Counted from the stretch's first letter, positions 1 through 11,596 are shown. The stretch: 64,000 nt of DNA from Bidens hawaiensis (GCA_021521415.1 JAIQDT010002838.1:62001-126000); one strand, 5' to 3'. The notes: generated by a model from the letters alone, not told the origin. Translations and numbers: made by a program.

Positions 1-678
1 TTCCACTTTCTTCCATCTTTCCATGTGGAATGGATTCTTTTTCCCATTTTTCTTAATATGGGATAGACTTCTTTATGGAGTATTTTTATTTCCTTATTTT
101 CTTTTAATTTTTTATTAAAAATTTCTATTACTTGTTTTTAAGAAAAATTTTGATCCTTCAACTTTAATAATTTGTCAAATTTGGATCGAAATTTTGGGAA
201 TGCTACAACGACCGGGACTTAAATGTCTGGTGTCCCGGCACTCGTACCTGTGGGCAATCAGGGATGCTCCATCTGATATAGCCGGTCTGAATCGACTATT
301 AACACCCTGAACTGGGCTACGTAATTTCTCCTACGTCCCGCTAGATTAACCAAACCTCCTCTGTTAACCTGAATTCCCTGACCTCTATCAACTCTGTCGG
401 CTCTGTTAACTAAGTTTCTCTCAATACCATTTCTACCCCTATTTCAATTAAAAAATCCAGCACCTCTCTGATTCACCGATTCTTCTACCTCTCCATCCCA
501 ATCATTATTTACTTCATTTACCGGCTCGCCAGTTTACCCCATTATTATCATTTTCACCGTGACCTGTATCATTCCACTCCCCTTATTCTTCATCCTCTAT
601 ATGAATAATGACATAATCCTCATCAGGGTTAATCTGAACTCTGCGTCTGGGGTATTTTGTGGGGCTGATGGTCCGGCC

Positions 679-1377
679 TAGGGCTGTGCAACGGTTCAGA
701 ACCGCGAGAACCGAACCGGAACCAAAACGGAATCGAAAATGGCTAAAAATAAGAACCGGAACCGGTTATAGTAAACCGGTTCGGTTCCAGAACCGGTAAA
801 GTCGGTTCTCGCAAATCGGTTCTTGCCAGGACCGTTTCCGTTGTATATTTATCAAATTTGTTGTGCAAACTTTGTGAATTACAAAACAAGTTTATAATTG
901 TATGTCTTCTTTCAAGGTAAAATTAATTCAGATTACAACATAAACATCCGTTATATTTTTTATTAAAACCTAATTGTTTAAGTAAAATAAATCATTAGAA
1001 ATGATAGATTAAAGGAAGATCATATCATTTTATATTAAATTACCTTAATATCTTAAATCAAAATTGATCATGGTTGCTATGTTTTGAACAAAAAGAAAGA
1101 AGATTTGAATTAAAAAATAATTGAATGGATGCGGGTTAATAAGTTACTCTATAAAAAATTGGTATTGGTAAATTTAGTTAAAGCATTTTTAATATTTCGT
1201 TTCTTCGGTTCCAAGTCTAGAACTGCCGGTTTTACCCGGAACCGAACCGCGAACCGTTTAATGCAAATTCTGAGAACCGATAACCGTATTGTAACATAGG
1301 TTAGCTGTTCTGAGGCACCAGTTCGGTTCCGGTTCCGCGGTTCTGGCGGTTACGAACCGTTTTTTTGCTCACCCCTA
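679..1377. mobile_element. Non-autonomous hAT-type DNA transposon with 8-bp TSD
   Basis: The ends are imperfect inverted repeats: TAGGGCTGTGCAA on the left and, on the complement of the right end, TAGGGGTGAGCAA. The element is flanked by a perfect 8-bp duplication GTCCGGCC at 671-678 and 1378-1385, the TSD length typical of hAT transposons. Both subterminal regions are packed with short aaccgg/ccggtt words, as expected of hAT transposase-binding subterminal repeats. The 699-bp body is A/T-rich and has no transposase ORF, so it would need a transposase in trans. The terminal structure is seen directly; the family call follows from TIR and TSD length. Confidence 0.85.
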
Positions 1378-1819
1378 GTCCGGCCTGATCATTGTTTCGG
1401 TTTCGGTTTATGGATAAGAGAGCTGAGTTGTTTAGGTTCTATTGTTGGTTGGAATTTATTGGTGTAAATTGATCATTTTTGGGTTGGTAATTGTTGTTTG
1501 GGTTGAAAGCATTATTTTCCGGTAGTGGGTTTTGATCTTGGTTCTGGTTCTGTTTTTTATTCAGGTTCTGAGTTTGGTATTCCAATTCTGACTCTCTGTT
1601 CGATTTGAGCTTGGTTCTGCCGAGCTAATATCTCAATCTCGGGCTCGAAAATAAGTGGTGACTGTCCGCCTGAGTTTCGGGTGTGCATAAGCCCATTACC
1701 TTCACAAACAACACACCCCGTGTTAAATGGAAAAATAAAATTTAAACTAAAAATTAAAACTAAACTTAAAACTAAAATAACAAGAAAATCAAAAACACGA
1801 ATTCACTAAGCGCATTAAC

Positions 1820-1837
1820 TCCCCGATAACATCGCCA
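1820..1837 (-). other. Primer-binding site of Athila/Tat-type element
   Basis: The complement reads TGGCGATGTTATCGGGGA, close to the TGGCGCC-type primer site of Athila and Tat Ty3 elements. It lies three bases inside the presumed LTR end at 1841. This fixes the minus orientation of the disrupted element. Confidence 0.6.
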
Positions 1838-1840
1838 TTT

Positions 1841-2189
1841 TGATGCTAGACTGTCGCTATCTAGTAAAAAAACAATTAATACCGGTTCCTAATCACCTAG
1901 CTTGGGTAAGTAGATTGTCGAACCACGAGGAGTATGTGGTCAATGTAACGTGTAACAGATTTTATACGATTATGAACTAATGAATTGTAGTGCTGATCAC
2001 ACAAGCAAATAAGTTTGGTTTTAATATTAATTAAGAAAATACTAACTTTCGACAATTAACAAAGACAAACAACACCCGGGATCCAAGTAAGCAACTAAAC
2101 ACTAATCTCATGCAACTTAGCAGATTAACTATCTTAGATCAATATAGATTGACTAACGAGCTAAACCTTAGGCATCAACGATCGCTAAC
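1841..2189 (-). repeat. LTR of Athila/Tat-type element, left fragment
   Basis: This segment starts with TG next to the primer site and is cut at 2189 by element A. The remainder continues at 44953. The left fragment corresponds to the U5 side on the minus strand. The insertion TSD CTAAC occupies 2185-2189 and is repeated at 44948-44952, which ties the two fragments together. Confidence 0.6.
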
Positions 2190-2372
2190 TGTAACACCGT
2201 GAAAATATCGGATTAAAAAGACCAAGTTTTCTAAAGTCAAAGGACCAAAAATGCCAAATTCTAAACCTTAGGGTTAAAAATGAAAAATTCATTTCTTTGG
2301 CCGATCACGATACGCGACGGCCTTAGGACCAAGGTCATCGCGTATCGCGATGACCCTTTCGGACAAGTGTGA

Positions 2373-2456
2373 CACGTGTGCCACATGTCAAACGGTGGCA
2401 CTAGGTGTCTCCACGTGTCACCACGTGGCAGCACGTCTGCCACGTGTCAACACGTG
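2373..2456 (+). promoter_or_regulatory. Cluster of five CACGTG G-boxes in LTR A
   Basis: CACGTG hexamers start at 2373, 2412, 2422, 2441 and 2451, about 125-210 bp upstream of the TATA box. CACGTG is the core of plant G-boxes bound by bZIP and bHLH factors. That they drive this LTR is inference. Confidence 0.6.
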
Positions 2457-2580
2457 GCACAACGCCTGCTATGTGGCTCCACATGGCAGGCCTAAGTGGT
2501 GACTGGCGTGACCTACGTCACGAGATGCGACGGGCTGAACAAAGGCCATCGCGTATCGCGATGACCTTGCTGATTTTGTC

Positions 2581-2587
2581 TATAAGT
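2581..2587 (+). promoter_or_regulatory. TATA box of LTR A
   Basis: TATAAGT lies in the context tctataagtagcaagg. Element B has the cognate ctataaatagcaagg at the equivalent place in its LTR. The 3' LTR of A has lost this segment. Confidence 0.55.
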
Positions 2588-4192
2588 AGCAAGGTCGGGG
2601 TCATCCATTTTCACACCAAAAATTCACACTCCTCTCTCTCTCTAGCATCTCTCTAACTACTATAAACCATACCCTCGATTACCTCGAAGTTTATACCCTC
2701 AATTCCTCGTCTTCCGTGCCAACGTTCCTAGATAATCGTGCCACTAAGCCGACACACGAAAGGCGTTCCAACGAAGAAGCTGTTGCCATCCTGATGTCCT
2801 GACGACTCGCTCGTAAAACGTGCCGACATGGGAGAAAGATTAGAGTGAATCGTTTTTCGTGTCAACGAATAAAGTGTTGTGGGGAAAGATTGATCAAAAA
2901 GATAAAGAAGGCAAGGCGGCGTCGAAGTGCTGCTTGATTATTTAGGGTTCTATAAGCCAAACAAGGTAGGTATAATGCCCGAATAAAATATTAATAAAGT
3001 ATTGAAAAGGCTTAAAACCCAAAGTCGAGGAAATACTCGATACCTCGATAAAATGAGAGAAAATATAACAGAGAAAAGAAAAGAATATGAATATATATAT
3101 ATATATATATACATATCAATGTGAATATAGATTATTCTTTGTTATAGATATTATTTAAGTAATAATGAGTATTATTAAATTATAAATAAAAGAAAGGAGT
3201 ACGTTTCTTAGAGAAAAAGAAACGTAGGGTTTTAAAAGAAATAGTAAACTAAAGGTTATTATAAAAAGAAGAAAAGACATACTTTTTAACTAAAGGTTTT
3301 AAAGTAAAAGAAAAATATAATCGAGGTGACGATTATAAAGACTAAAGGTCTTAAGCCGGATTGTATATCCGACTAACAAAAGGTTATACTCGTACTATTG
3401 GTGCGAGATAGCAACGGGAAACATCCTCGGACGGTGTTTGAAGCCGATCCAAATAAAAAAGGTGAATATTCCCCTAAACTTTATAAACTTGTTTTAAAAC
3501 GAGTCAATGTGTTAAATGAAAAGTTTTTACATGAGACTACGTGCCTCTATAACGTTAAAAACAGAGTATAAGTCTAGCCCTCAAGCTTTAGTATACGTTT
3601 GTTTGGATCCTTACATATGTGGTAAAATGTGGTGGGCACATCGCACCACACTTGGTTATAGTGACGTTCACCTGCGGGGAGTAATGACCATGTGTATACA
3701 TACGGGTACTTAACTAAGTCGAACACTGCGGTGTTTGCTGAGGTATTTAGTGTAGAGACTCGAGTTTATAATTGTATTATATTAACTTAAATATTCCTAA
3801 GCTAAGATGGGCCGAGACTTACGTGGTCTCGAGGGGTGATTAAGTAAAAGAAAATATTTTTACGTCAGCATATTAACCAGCATTCGTTGCTCACGTATTT
3901 TCTAACATTTTGCAGGTAACTAAGATTAGGGCTTGAAGAACGAAGTGCTCAAGATATCCGATGGCTCGGATATTTTTGTTAAACTTAAATATTAATGAAT
4001 GGTGGTTTTGTAAATTAAAACAAGTAATCTTAAACGAAAACTTTTGTTCCGTCTTTTGTATAATATAAATATTATCTTTTAAATCCACATGTTTCAAAAG
4101 ACTTCCGCTTAAACACGTAAATCTGATTTATTTACAAATATGGTACCAACTGTTGGTCGCACTCCCAGGCCTTAGATAGGGGTGTGACAGGT

Positions 4193-4205
4193 TGGTATCA
4201 GATCC
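4193..4205 (+). other. Primer-binding site of element A (tRNA-Met type)
   Basis: TGGTATCAGATCC lies three bases after the 5' LTR. It matches the TGGTATCAGAGC site complementary to the 3' end of initiator tRNA-Met, with a G-to-T change. Confidence 0.75.
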
Positions 4206-4262
4206 ATCGATCATAGCGAATTAGGTATTAAAAGATAATACCTAAGCCTCCATCCTTCAAGT

Positions 4263-5735
4263 TTGCCAATGTACTACCCATCGGAGATTCCTACATATCA
4301 ACCATCGGAGATACCGTCATACTACCCATCTGAAGTTCCCACATATGTACCACCAAATCCTCACCCATCATATGCATTTCTCGCAAATAAACAAGTCAAG
4401 GAGGAACCTCTGTCCGACTCATCAGATTGGATGCAATGCCATTCGGACCAACGAAGGTCGCACACCGGAACCTCTGCTGTTGATTCTGTTGATTCACGTC
4501 CCAACAAAGAAGGATCATCCCACAATCCCATGATGAGAGTGATGATGCCCTATGAAAGTTTTCGTATGCCCTCGATAGTGAAAGAGACAACCCAACTAAT
4601 GGAAGAAGAAGATCCGGATGAAAGAATCAGAAGAAGATCCTGAAAAAGAGTACCCGGAGAATCCCAAGGAAGTGACAACACCGATAGTGGAACCAATCTC
4701 CCACCAAAATTTGAGTTATGGCTCTGTAGATCCGTACTGCAATATCTCAAAGAACTCAAATCATCATCAAATTTTCCACCTTTTCAAGGCACGATCCCGA
4801 CAGAAGAAGAGCAAGCCAACGAAATTCAAGAACAAAATGAAGCAGCTGAAGCCTTTTTCCATTACTCCAATGATGTGACAGCATCTCCGTATCCAGACCC
4901 GAAGAACCATTATGATGTAGTGATGATGGGTTATCTCGACCCACCTTCAAGGTACGGATACCCCAATGAGATTCCTCAATCACAGGAAGAGCACCTGAAC
5001 CGAGCCTTGCATGAGACTGATGACCTTAGGAAAAAGATATCGGTGGAAGAAAAGAAGAAGAAGAAGATGGGAGACAAGCTTCTTCGGAAACTTAACAAAT
5101 TGACCAAGGTGGTGAAGAAGTTTATGAAAGATTAAAGAAATGAAGATGAGAGATGTGTTGTGGAAGTTGTATGTGTTAATGTAAACTTTATTGTTATGTG
5201 TAATAGTACTTGTAACAATAAATAATGATAGGTACATATATATATCAAGTAAATGATATACATATGAATAATGTAAAAATAAAAATATATCATTTTATGA
5301 TATATGTTTGTAAAGTAAATAAAACGTGTGTTTTAAGAAAAGAAATTTGTTAAAATTTCAGATAAAAAGAAAAGGTTGAAAAAGAAAAGAAAATGTCTAA
5401 AAGTAACAATGTTGAAGCTTCTCGAAAGGAAGCTGATAAAAGAAAGGAAAAAGGGAAAGACCCTGAAAAAGAACAAGAAGAAAACATTCCCGAAAAATAC
5501 ATGAACCAAATCCAATGAATGATCAAAGAAGCCATTAGGAATGAATCCGAAGCTAGATCCCAATCTAGACAATCTAGAAAATCGCAATCTGTTGAACTCT
5601 CCCGTAAATCCGTTAAATCTCGACCTAAGCCGTCCCATGTTGAAGAGAGTGTTCATGAGTCAAACGCTGGTGAAGGTGTTAGACAAGAATTCAAGAAGTT
5701 AAAAATAGGGGGTTGCTCGTTTAAATATTTTAAGT
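4263..5735 (+). pseudogene. Element A gag, N-terminal part (broken)
   Basis: This is the amino-terminal part of a Ty3 gag. It opens with a repeated YYPSE/YQPSE pentad motif, followed by acidic stretches and a Ser/Arg/Gln-rich segment (about 5519-5735) ending in KLKIGGCSFK. Element B has the same succession at 7860-9380, which identifies it. Compared with B, A lacks the leader and roughly the first 80 codons. Frame changes occur near 4620, 4870 and 5140. Low-complexity noncoding-like DNA at 5140-5340 corresponds to the AT-rich tract in B. The ORF is cut at 5740 by element B and resumes at 38909. It is not functional. Confidence 0.75.
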
Positions 5736-5921
5736 ACTTTTTTAACATCGTGAAAATTTCGAGTTCAAAATGTCAACTTTCCAAAGTTAAGGGACTGAAA
5801 ATGCCAAATTCCAAACCTTAGGGTTTAAAATGAAAATCTGATTTCTTGTCCTATCGCGATACGCGATGGACAAAAGAATAAGCCCATCGCGTACCGCGAT
5901 GGAGCTACTGACACATCGTGA

Positions 5922-6016
5922 CACGTGTGCCACGTGGCACACGGTGGCATCAGGTGCCGCCACGTGTCACCACGTGGCAACACTGCCACCCCCGTTTCGC
6001 CACGTGTCGCCACGTG
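5922..6016 (+). promoter_or_regulatory. Periodic array of six G-boxes in LTR B
   Basis: CACGTG starts at 5922, 5931, 5961, 5971, 6001 and 6011, giving pairs about 10 bp apart repeated every 40 bp. The 3' LTR has six at 13764, 13773, 13813, 13842, 13861 and 13871. The array ends about 95 bp upstream of the TATA box. Use as a bZIP/bHLH enhancer is inference from the motif. Confidence 0.65.
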
Positions 6017-6111
6017 GCAGACCTGTGTTGTGACTCATAACACCTATATCGTGATACGCGATAGTTGCCCAAGAACCCATCGCGTACCATGATGGGGTTC
6101 CAGATTTTGCC

Positions 6112-6118
6112 TATAAAT
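6112..6118 (+). promoter_or_regulatory. TATA box of LTR B
   Basis: TATAAAT lies in the context gcctataaatagcaagg. It is preserved in the 3' LTR at about 13972-13978. Confidence 0.65.
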
Positions 6119-6895
6119 AGCAAGGTCGGGATCAGTCCATTTCACACCAAAACATAGCTTTCCTCTCTCTCTCTAACATCTCACTAGAATTCCAAGTTTA
6201 TATAAACGATTTTCCTCGATAAGCGTGCCACCCTCCACTCACATTTGACCAAGATGGTGTTTGTTCTCGAAGTACGTGCCAACGTGTGTTGAAGATTGGC
6301 GTTTATCGATTTGCGTGTCGAGAAAAGATTTGATTGAGAAATAAAGCGGCGTTGGAGTGTTGCTCGAGTTTCTAGGGTTTCTAATACGCCAATAAGGTTA
6401 GGCGTAACGACAAATCAATATAATATAATATAGTATTATATTCAAGGCTTAAACCTTAAGTCGAGGTTATACTCGATGCCTCGATAAAAGAAAAGAGAAA
6501 CATAACAAAGAAATTAATGAAAAAAATGTATATTGAATATTGTGAATACGTATATATGTGTGTAAGTATATATGTATATATTCTTTGTTATGAAAATATT
6601 ATTTAATGAATAATGGGTATTCTTAAATAATAAAAGAAAATGATTACGTTTCTTGGAGAAGAAGAAACGTCGGGTTTCTATATAAACTAAAGGTTTATAA
6701 ATTACTTTTAAACTAAAGGTTTTCAAGTAAAAAAGAAAATGAACTAAAGGTTCATCGAGGTTGAGATATAAAATAAGACTAAAGGTCTTAAGCCGGATCG
6801 TGTATCCGACTAACAAATGTTTATATTCGTACTATAGGTGCGAGATAAATAAGGGAAAGACCCTCGGACGGTGAGTGAAGCCGATCCCAAAGAGA

Positions 6896-6939
6896 CTTGA
6901 CCAAACCCGTTTACTACCCCGGAAGTAGACACTACCCAA
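6896..6939 (+). other. 44-bp gag-derived patch inside the 5' LTR of B
   Basis: This stretch matches the element's own gag at about 7744-7786 with two small differences (a G/T change and one extra C) and replaces the LTR sequence present in the 3' copy (about 38146-38391). The left junction shares GAC and the right junction a short AT. A template switch during reverse transcription is the simplest explanation. Confidence 0.7.
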
Positions 6940-7455
6940 TATTTACGTGTACTTAACTAAGTCGAACGCTGTGGTGTTTGCTGAGGTAACCTAGAGTAGA
7001 GGCTCGAGTTTATAATGTGTTATTTGACTTTGTTATTCCTAAGCCACGATGGGCCGAGGCAGGCGTAGTCTCTAGGGGTGACAAAGTTAAAGAAATTATT
7101 TTTGCGTCAGCGTGTTCACCAGCATTCGTTGCTGACGTATTTTATTTACATTTTACAGGTGAACAAGATTAGCGCTTGGAACGATGAAGTGCTATACTTA
7201 AATCCGATGACTTGGATGTATTTTGTAAACTTAACACATAAATATGGTGGTTTGTAATTATAAACAAGTAAATGTTTTGTTAACTCAAACGGGTATTTTA
7301 TAATCCCTGCTTTTGAATGTATATATAAATGTTACATTTTGATCCTTAAAGTTTTATAAGTCTTCCACAAACTAATGCAACTCTGATTTATTTACAATTC
7401 TGGTACCAACATATGCGTCACACTCCTAGGCCGTGTTTTGGGGTGTGACAAGTGT

Positions 7456-7468
7456 TGGTATTAGAGCC
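7456..7468 (+). other. Primer-binding site of element B (tRNA-Met type)
   Basis: TGGTATTAGAGCC follows the 5' LTR after five bases and differs by one base from the tRNA-Met-type TGGTATCAGAGCC. Confidence 0.75.
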
Positions 7469-7612
7469 ATCGATCTCATCGAATTGGGTATCATAAAAAA
7501 ATACCCAAGCTTCGATCCAAGTATAGGAAATAATTGTTTATTTGTTATATGGATAAGATAGGCTGGTAACCTTTCTTTCCCTCTTTACATTCTAAACCAC
7601 CCATAATATTAG

Positions 7613-8890
7613 ATGTCATTCAAAGCTCATATAGAAGACTTTGTGCGCAAGGCAAAGGAGGCCGGAATTGCCGAACCTTACCCGGAAGACAACATGAGTG
7701 ATGGGTATTATGAAGCATACTTCAACCAAGATGTGGAACACGACTTGACCAAACCCGTGTACTACCCGGAAGTAGACACTACCCAATAGACGTTCCCGAT
7801 AGTCCACCGAAGCAAGGAATTGAGCCACCAAGACACTCAAGTTACCATTCACCAACAATACTGATGTATAAACCCTCTGAAATACCAACGTACCATCCAA
7901 CAGAGATCCCCACTTACCAACCCTCAGAATTACCACAATACTATCCAACCGGATACCTACCAAACTCTCACTCATCCTCTGAGTAGATGAAATATCTCTC
8001 TGAACAACAACAATGGCATACCGGAAGCTCCACCTTCAATGAAGCTAATTCCCAACCAAACAACGGTGAAGGACCGTCCCGCAAACCTAAGATGAGGGTA
8101 ATGATGCCCTCTGAAATTTTCTAGATGCCCTCAATAAATGATGAAACCACACAACCCATGGAGAAAGATGGACTGGAAGAGGAAGAACCTGAAGAAGAAG
8201 AGGACCCCGAAGAAGAGGAGTATCCTGAGGAAGAATTAGAACCGGAAGAAGAGCATCCCGATAATTTTAACGAGATATCAATGGATGGATCATCACTTTC
8301 CAAAATCCAAGCTACGGTTCTGTGGATCCATATGTTCAATACCTTGAGAAAATCAATAATCAAGCTTCGTCAAGCTTCCCACCATTTCAAGGTGTAATTC
8401 CAACAGAAGAGGAACAAGCTGATGAGATCCGAGAACAAAACCGTACTGCCAAAACCTATCTCTACCTTGCATCCGACATGACTTACGTCCGTATCCAGAA
8501 CCGAGGAATCACTACGAGATGGTGACATTGGGTTACCGTGACCCACCTCCACAGTATGGATACCCCATAACGTAGTCCCGCAATCGTATGAAGAACATTT
8601 GGATCGTGCACTGCATGAAACCGACGATTGGAGGAAGGAGGTAGACGAGGAAGGAAAGAAAAAGAAGAAAGTGGGAGAAACACTCCTTCGTAAGTGCAGC
8701 AAAATAACGAAGGTTGTGAAGAAGTTCTTGAAGGACTGAATATGGTGAAGAAGGATGTTATGTGTAAAATAACTTTGTATGATATATGTTGTAATAAGAA
8801 CGTTAAAACGTTCTTGAAATAATGTTAGGATAATCTATATATATATATATATATATCGTAGGAACGATATATATATACAACAATGTATTG

Positions 8891-8926
<36 letters not shown>

Positions 8927-9940
8927 TTTATGATATATATATATATATATATATGTAGGTGAAATAAAGATGTGTGTTTTTATAAAGAAATTTGCTAAAT
9001 TTCAGTTAAAAGACATATTGAGAGAAAATGTCTGAACAAAGTAATAATGAGAATGCTTGAAAAGAGAAAGCAATAAAAGACAAGGGAAAGTCCCCGAGAA
9101 AGAAAAAGAAGAACTCATTCCCGATAAATATCTAAACCAAATTCAAAATATGATTAAGAAAGTGGTTAGGGAAGAGTCTGATTTTAGATCTCAATCTCGA
9201 CATTCTCAATCCAGACAAACCAAACATTCTCAATCCGTTCATCCCTCAAAATCCCAAAAATCCCGTCCAAAACCCTCTCATGACGAGGGTAGTGTTCATG
9301 AGTCAAACGCTGATGGAGGCGTTCGTCGAGAGTTCAAGAAACTCAAAATCGGCGGTTGTTCATTCAAAGATTTCAAATACTATGAACCGTGAGGTGGCTT
9401 GAGGAAATGGAAACAATTGTGATTACAAGCAAATGCTCCGATGAGGAGAAAATTCAGTATTCCGCCCTGATGTTTAAAGGAGAGGCGCACGAGTGGTGGA
9501 ATGCATTGTTGTTGAGCAAAGGAAGGGATGTGAACTATGGCCTGACCTGGGATGAGTTTAAGGCAATGGTGATGGGAAAGTTTTGTCCCATGCATGAAAC
9601 CGACCAGATCCAAACGAAATTCCTCAATCATAAGGTCGTGGGGACAAATCTTCGTGAATACAATACTAAATTCCTTGAGTATTGTCGTTTAGTTCCTCAA
9701 CTGGTAAATCCTGAATCCAGCAAAGTCACCCGATACATTTGGGGACTACCGCGGGAAATCCGCGATATGGTAAGGTCACACTTACCACAAACCGCTGACT
9801 ATGCAATGGAGTTGGCTGGTTATTTGATGGGCGGCATGGTCCGCAATAAAGAAGAGGACAAGAAAGTCTCGACAACAACTACTCAAGGGAGAGCTGGGGG
9901 AAGTGCCAACTTCAAAGGCAAGGGCGTTAATCAAAACTGA
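7613..9940 (+). pseudogene. Element B gag (broken)
   Basis: Gag starts at an ATG at 7613 (MSFKAHIEDF), the first plausible start after the primer site, and meets a TAG at 7787. Remnants continue: YPSE/YQPSE-like repeats (7860-7980), a very acidic Glu/Pro stretch (8125-8270), an AT-rich interruption (8836-8954), the Ser/Arg/Gln-rich segment (9057-9380) and the retrotransposon gag domain (9389-9940) with EWWNALLLSKGR and the YNTKFLEYCRLVPQLVNPES region. About 45 bp encoding a GPKEFDGD-like segment, still present in A at 38909, are missing near 9385. Gag would form the particle core and bind element RNA. At least five frame or stop defects are visible. Confidence 0.8.
8836..8954. repeat. AT-rich dinucleotide tracts within gag of B
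   Basis: There are three (AT)n runs (8836-8857, 8892-8924, 8934-8954) separated by a small palindrome around cgtaggaacg. They lie in the same part of gag as the noncoding-like stretch of A at 5150-5340. Microsatellite expansion in a dead gag is likely. Confidence 0.85.
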
Positions 9941-11596
9941 TTCACTTCAAACGCCACGCCTTGCAAAACATGTAGGAGGTACCACAAGGGTCGATGCAAT
10001 TTCGCCCCGCCTTCTAAGGTTTGTGAATCATGCAACCATACGGGGCATGCGGCTGCTGACTGCTGGAAGAAGAAGATGACTTGCTTCAATTGCAAGGAGA
10101 TGGGCCATCTTAGTTTCGAGTGCCCAAAGAACAAACCCGCTGCTGGTGGTGCGGGTGGAAGTGGCCAATTCAAGAAAGGAAATGCTCGAGTCTTTGTACT
10201 CGACACAAAGAAAGCCGCTGACATGCCGGAAACCATTACCGGAACGTTCCTAGTCAACGACACCTATGCTAGAGTTTTATTTGATTTGGGTGCCAATTTA
10301 AGTTTTATAGATTATAATTTTTGTAGTCTATTAAATGAACCTTTAATAAAGTTAAATAAAACTCTAAGCGTCGAGACCGCTAGTGGCGAAATCGTTAAGA
10401 TCTCCGAAGCCCTTGAAAACGGAAAAATACTTCTAGCTGGTTATATTCTGCCTATTTGTTTGTTACCCATGAGTCTGGCTGGTTTTGATATTGTACTTGG
10501 TTTGGATTGGTTATCCTATAACCATGCCCGTATCATCTGCAATAGCAAAACCGTTGAACTTCAAGCCCCTGATAAACGAACGATTCGAATTGAAGGGGAC
10601 AAAGACGCTGGCCAAGTTAGCATAATCTCCATGATTAGGGATAACAAATGTTTGAATAAAGGATGCCTCGCATTCATGGCCTATGTCACTGAAGAGTCAA
10701 AGCCAAAAGAAATCCAAGACGTTCCTATCGTTTCTGACTTTTCTGATGTCTTTCCTAATGAACTTCCCGGAATTCCTCCCGATCGTGAGGTAGAATTTAG
10801 AATTGATCATATTCCTGGTACTGCTCCGATCGCCAAAGCTCTGTATCGCTTAGCGCCAACTGAGATGAAGGAGTTAAAGAAACAAGTCGATGAGCTTTTG
10901 GAGAAAGGTTTCATTCGACCGAGTTCGTCACCTTGGGGAGAACCAATCCTATTCGTCAAGAAGAAGGATGGATCTATGCGTATGTGTATCGACTATCGTG
11001 CGTTAAACAAAGTCACAATCAAGAACCGATATCCACTCCCTCGAATAGATGATCTTTTTGACCAACTTCAAGGTGCTAGCTTCTTTTCAAAAATTGATCT
11101 TCGTTCCGGCTATCATCAACTCAAAGTCCAATCTGAGGATTTTACAAAGACCGCGTTTCGAACAAGGTATGGACATTATAAGTTCACGGTCATGCCGTTT
11201 GGACTTACTAATGCCCCAGCTGCATTCATGGACATGATGAATCGTATTTGCATGCCTTACATGGATAAATTTGTTATCGTATTCATCGACGACATACTCA
11301 TTTACTCTAAGTCGAAGGCTGATCATGAAATCCATCTTCGAACGTTACTTGAAATTCTTAGAACCGAGAAGTTGTATGCCAAGTTCTCAAAATGCGAGTT
11401 CTGGTTACACGAGGTGCAATTTCTTGGTCACATCATCAACGTCAATGGTATTCAAGTGGATCCCGCTAAGATTGAAGCTATCTCTAAATGGGAGACCCCA
11501 AAGTCGCCAACCGAAATCCGAAGTTTCTTGGGTTTGGCTGGCTATTACCGTAGGTTTATCGAGAACTTTTCTCGAATCGCTGTTCCCTTAACTTAA
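9941..11596 (+). pseudogene. Element B zinc knuckles, protease and reverse transcriptase (broken)
   Basis: After the TGA at 9938 the gag frame continues with two CCHC knuckles: [14 protein letters not shown] near 10025 and [14 protein letters not shown] at about 10079-10120. The protease follows with [13 protein letters not shown] near 10275, where the catalytic DSG of retropepsins is DLG, so the enzyme would be inactive. Next come RT motifs: [30 protein letters not shown], and the palm motif [12 protein letters not shown] near 11274-11310 (FIDD for YVDD). The long frame from 10076 stays open for 506 codons, surprisingly well kept compared with gag, and ends in TAA at 11594, just before the RNase H part. 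Confidence 0.88.

Larger units (their letters stand above)
1..1838 (-). mobile_element. Decayed internal region of Athila/Tat-type Ty3 element (leader and gag start)
   Basis: Read on the minus strand, this follows a primer site of the Athila/Tat type and an LTR to its right. The minus strand has an A/T-rich leader and then a Pro/Asn/Gln-rich stretch resembling the start of an Athila-type gag. It is full of stops. About 240-330 keeps a short coding-like run on the minus strand. No RT or integrase is visible, so the rest of the element lies left of the window or is lost. A hAT element sits inside at 679-1377. The lineage call rests mainly on the primer site. 1-200 is A/T-rich with nothing recognisable. 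Confidence 0.5.
2190..4189 (+). repeat. 5' LTR of element A
   Basis: This is a 2000-bp TG...CA repeat. U3 carries palindromic atcgcgatacgcgat-like words and a cluster of CACGTG boxes, followed by a TATA box at 2581-2587. A short (AT)n tract lies at 3091-3112. A 65-codon ORF near 3516 is also present in the 3' LTR and simply reflects LTR identity. This copy is about 150 bp longer than the 3' LTR, largely because the 3' copy lost its promoter core. Confidence 0.92.
5741..7450 (+). repeat. 5' LTR of element B
   Basis: This 1710-bp LTR ends in TGTGACA. The homologous 3' LTR is 1923 bp when its two parts are summed. Most of the difference is one replacement: about 245 bp are missing here and a 44-bp piece of gag sits in their place (6896-6939). 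U3 has six CACGTG boxes, and TATAAAT lies at 6112-6118. Confidence 0.9.

Noticed and set aside
2405..2656. 83-codon ORF across the G-box region of LTR A
   Set aside because: The translation follows the CACGTG repeats and is not conserved in the other LTR or in B.
3516..3713. 65-codon ORF repeated at 44308
   Set aside because: Same reason: it lies in both LTRs of element A.
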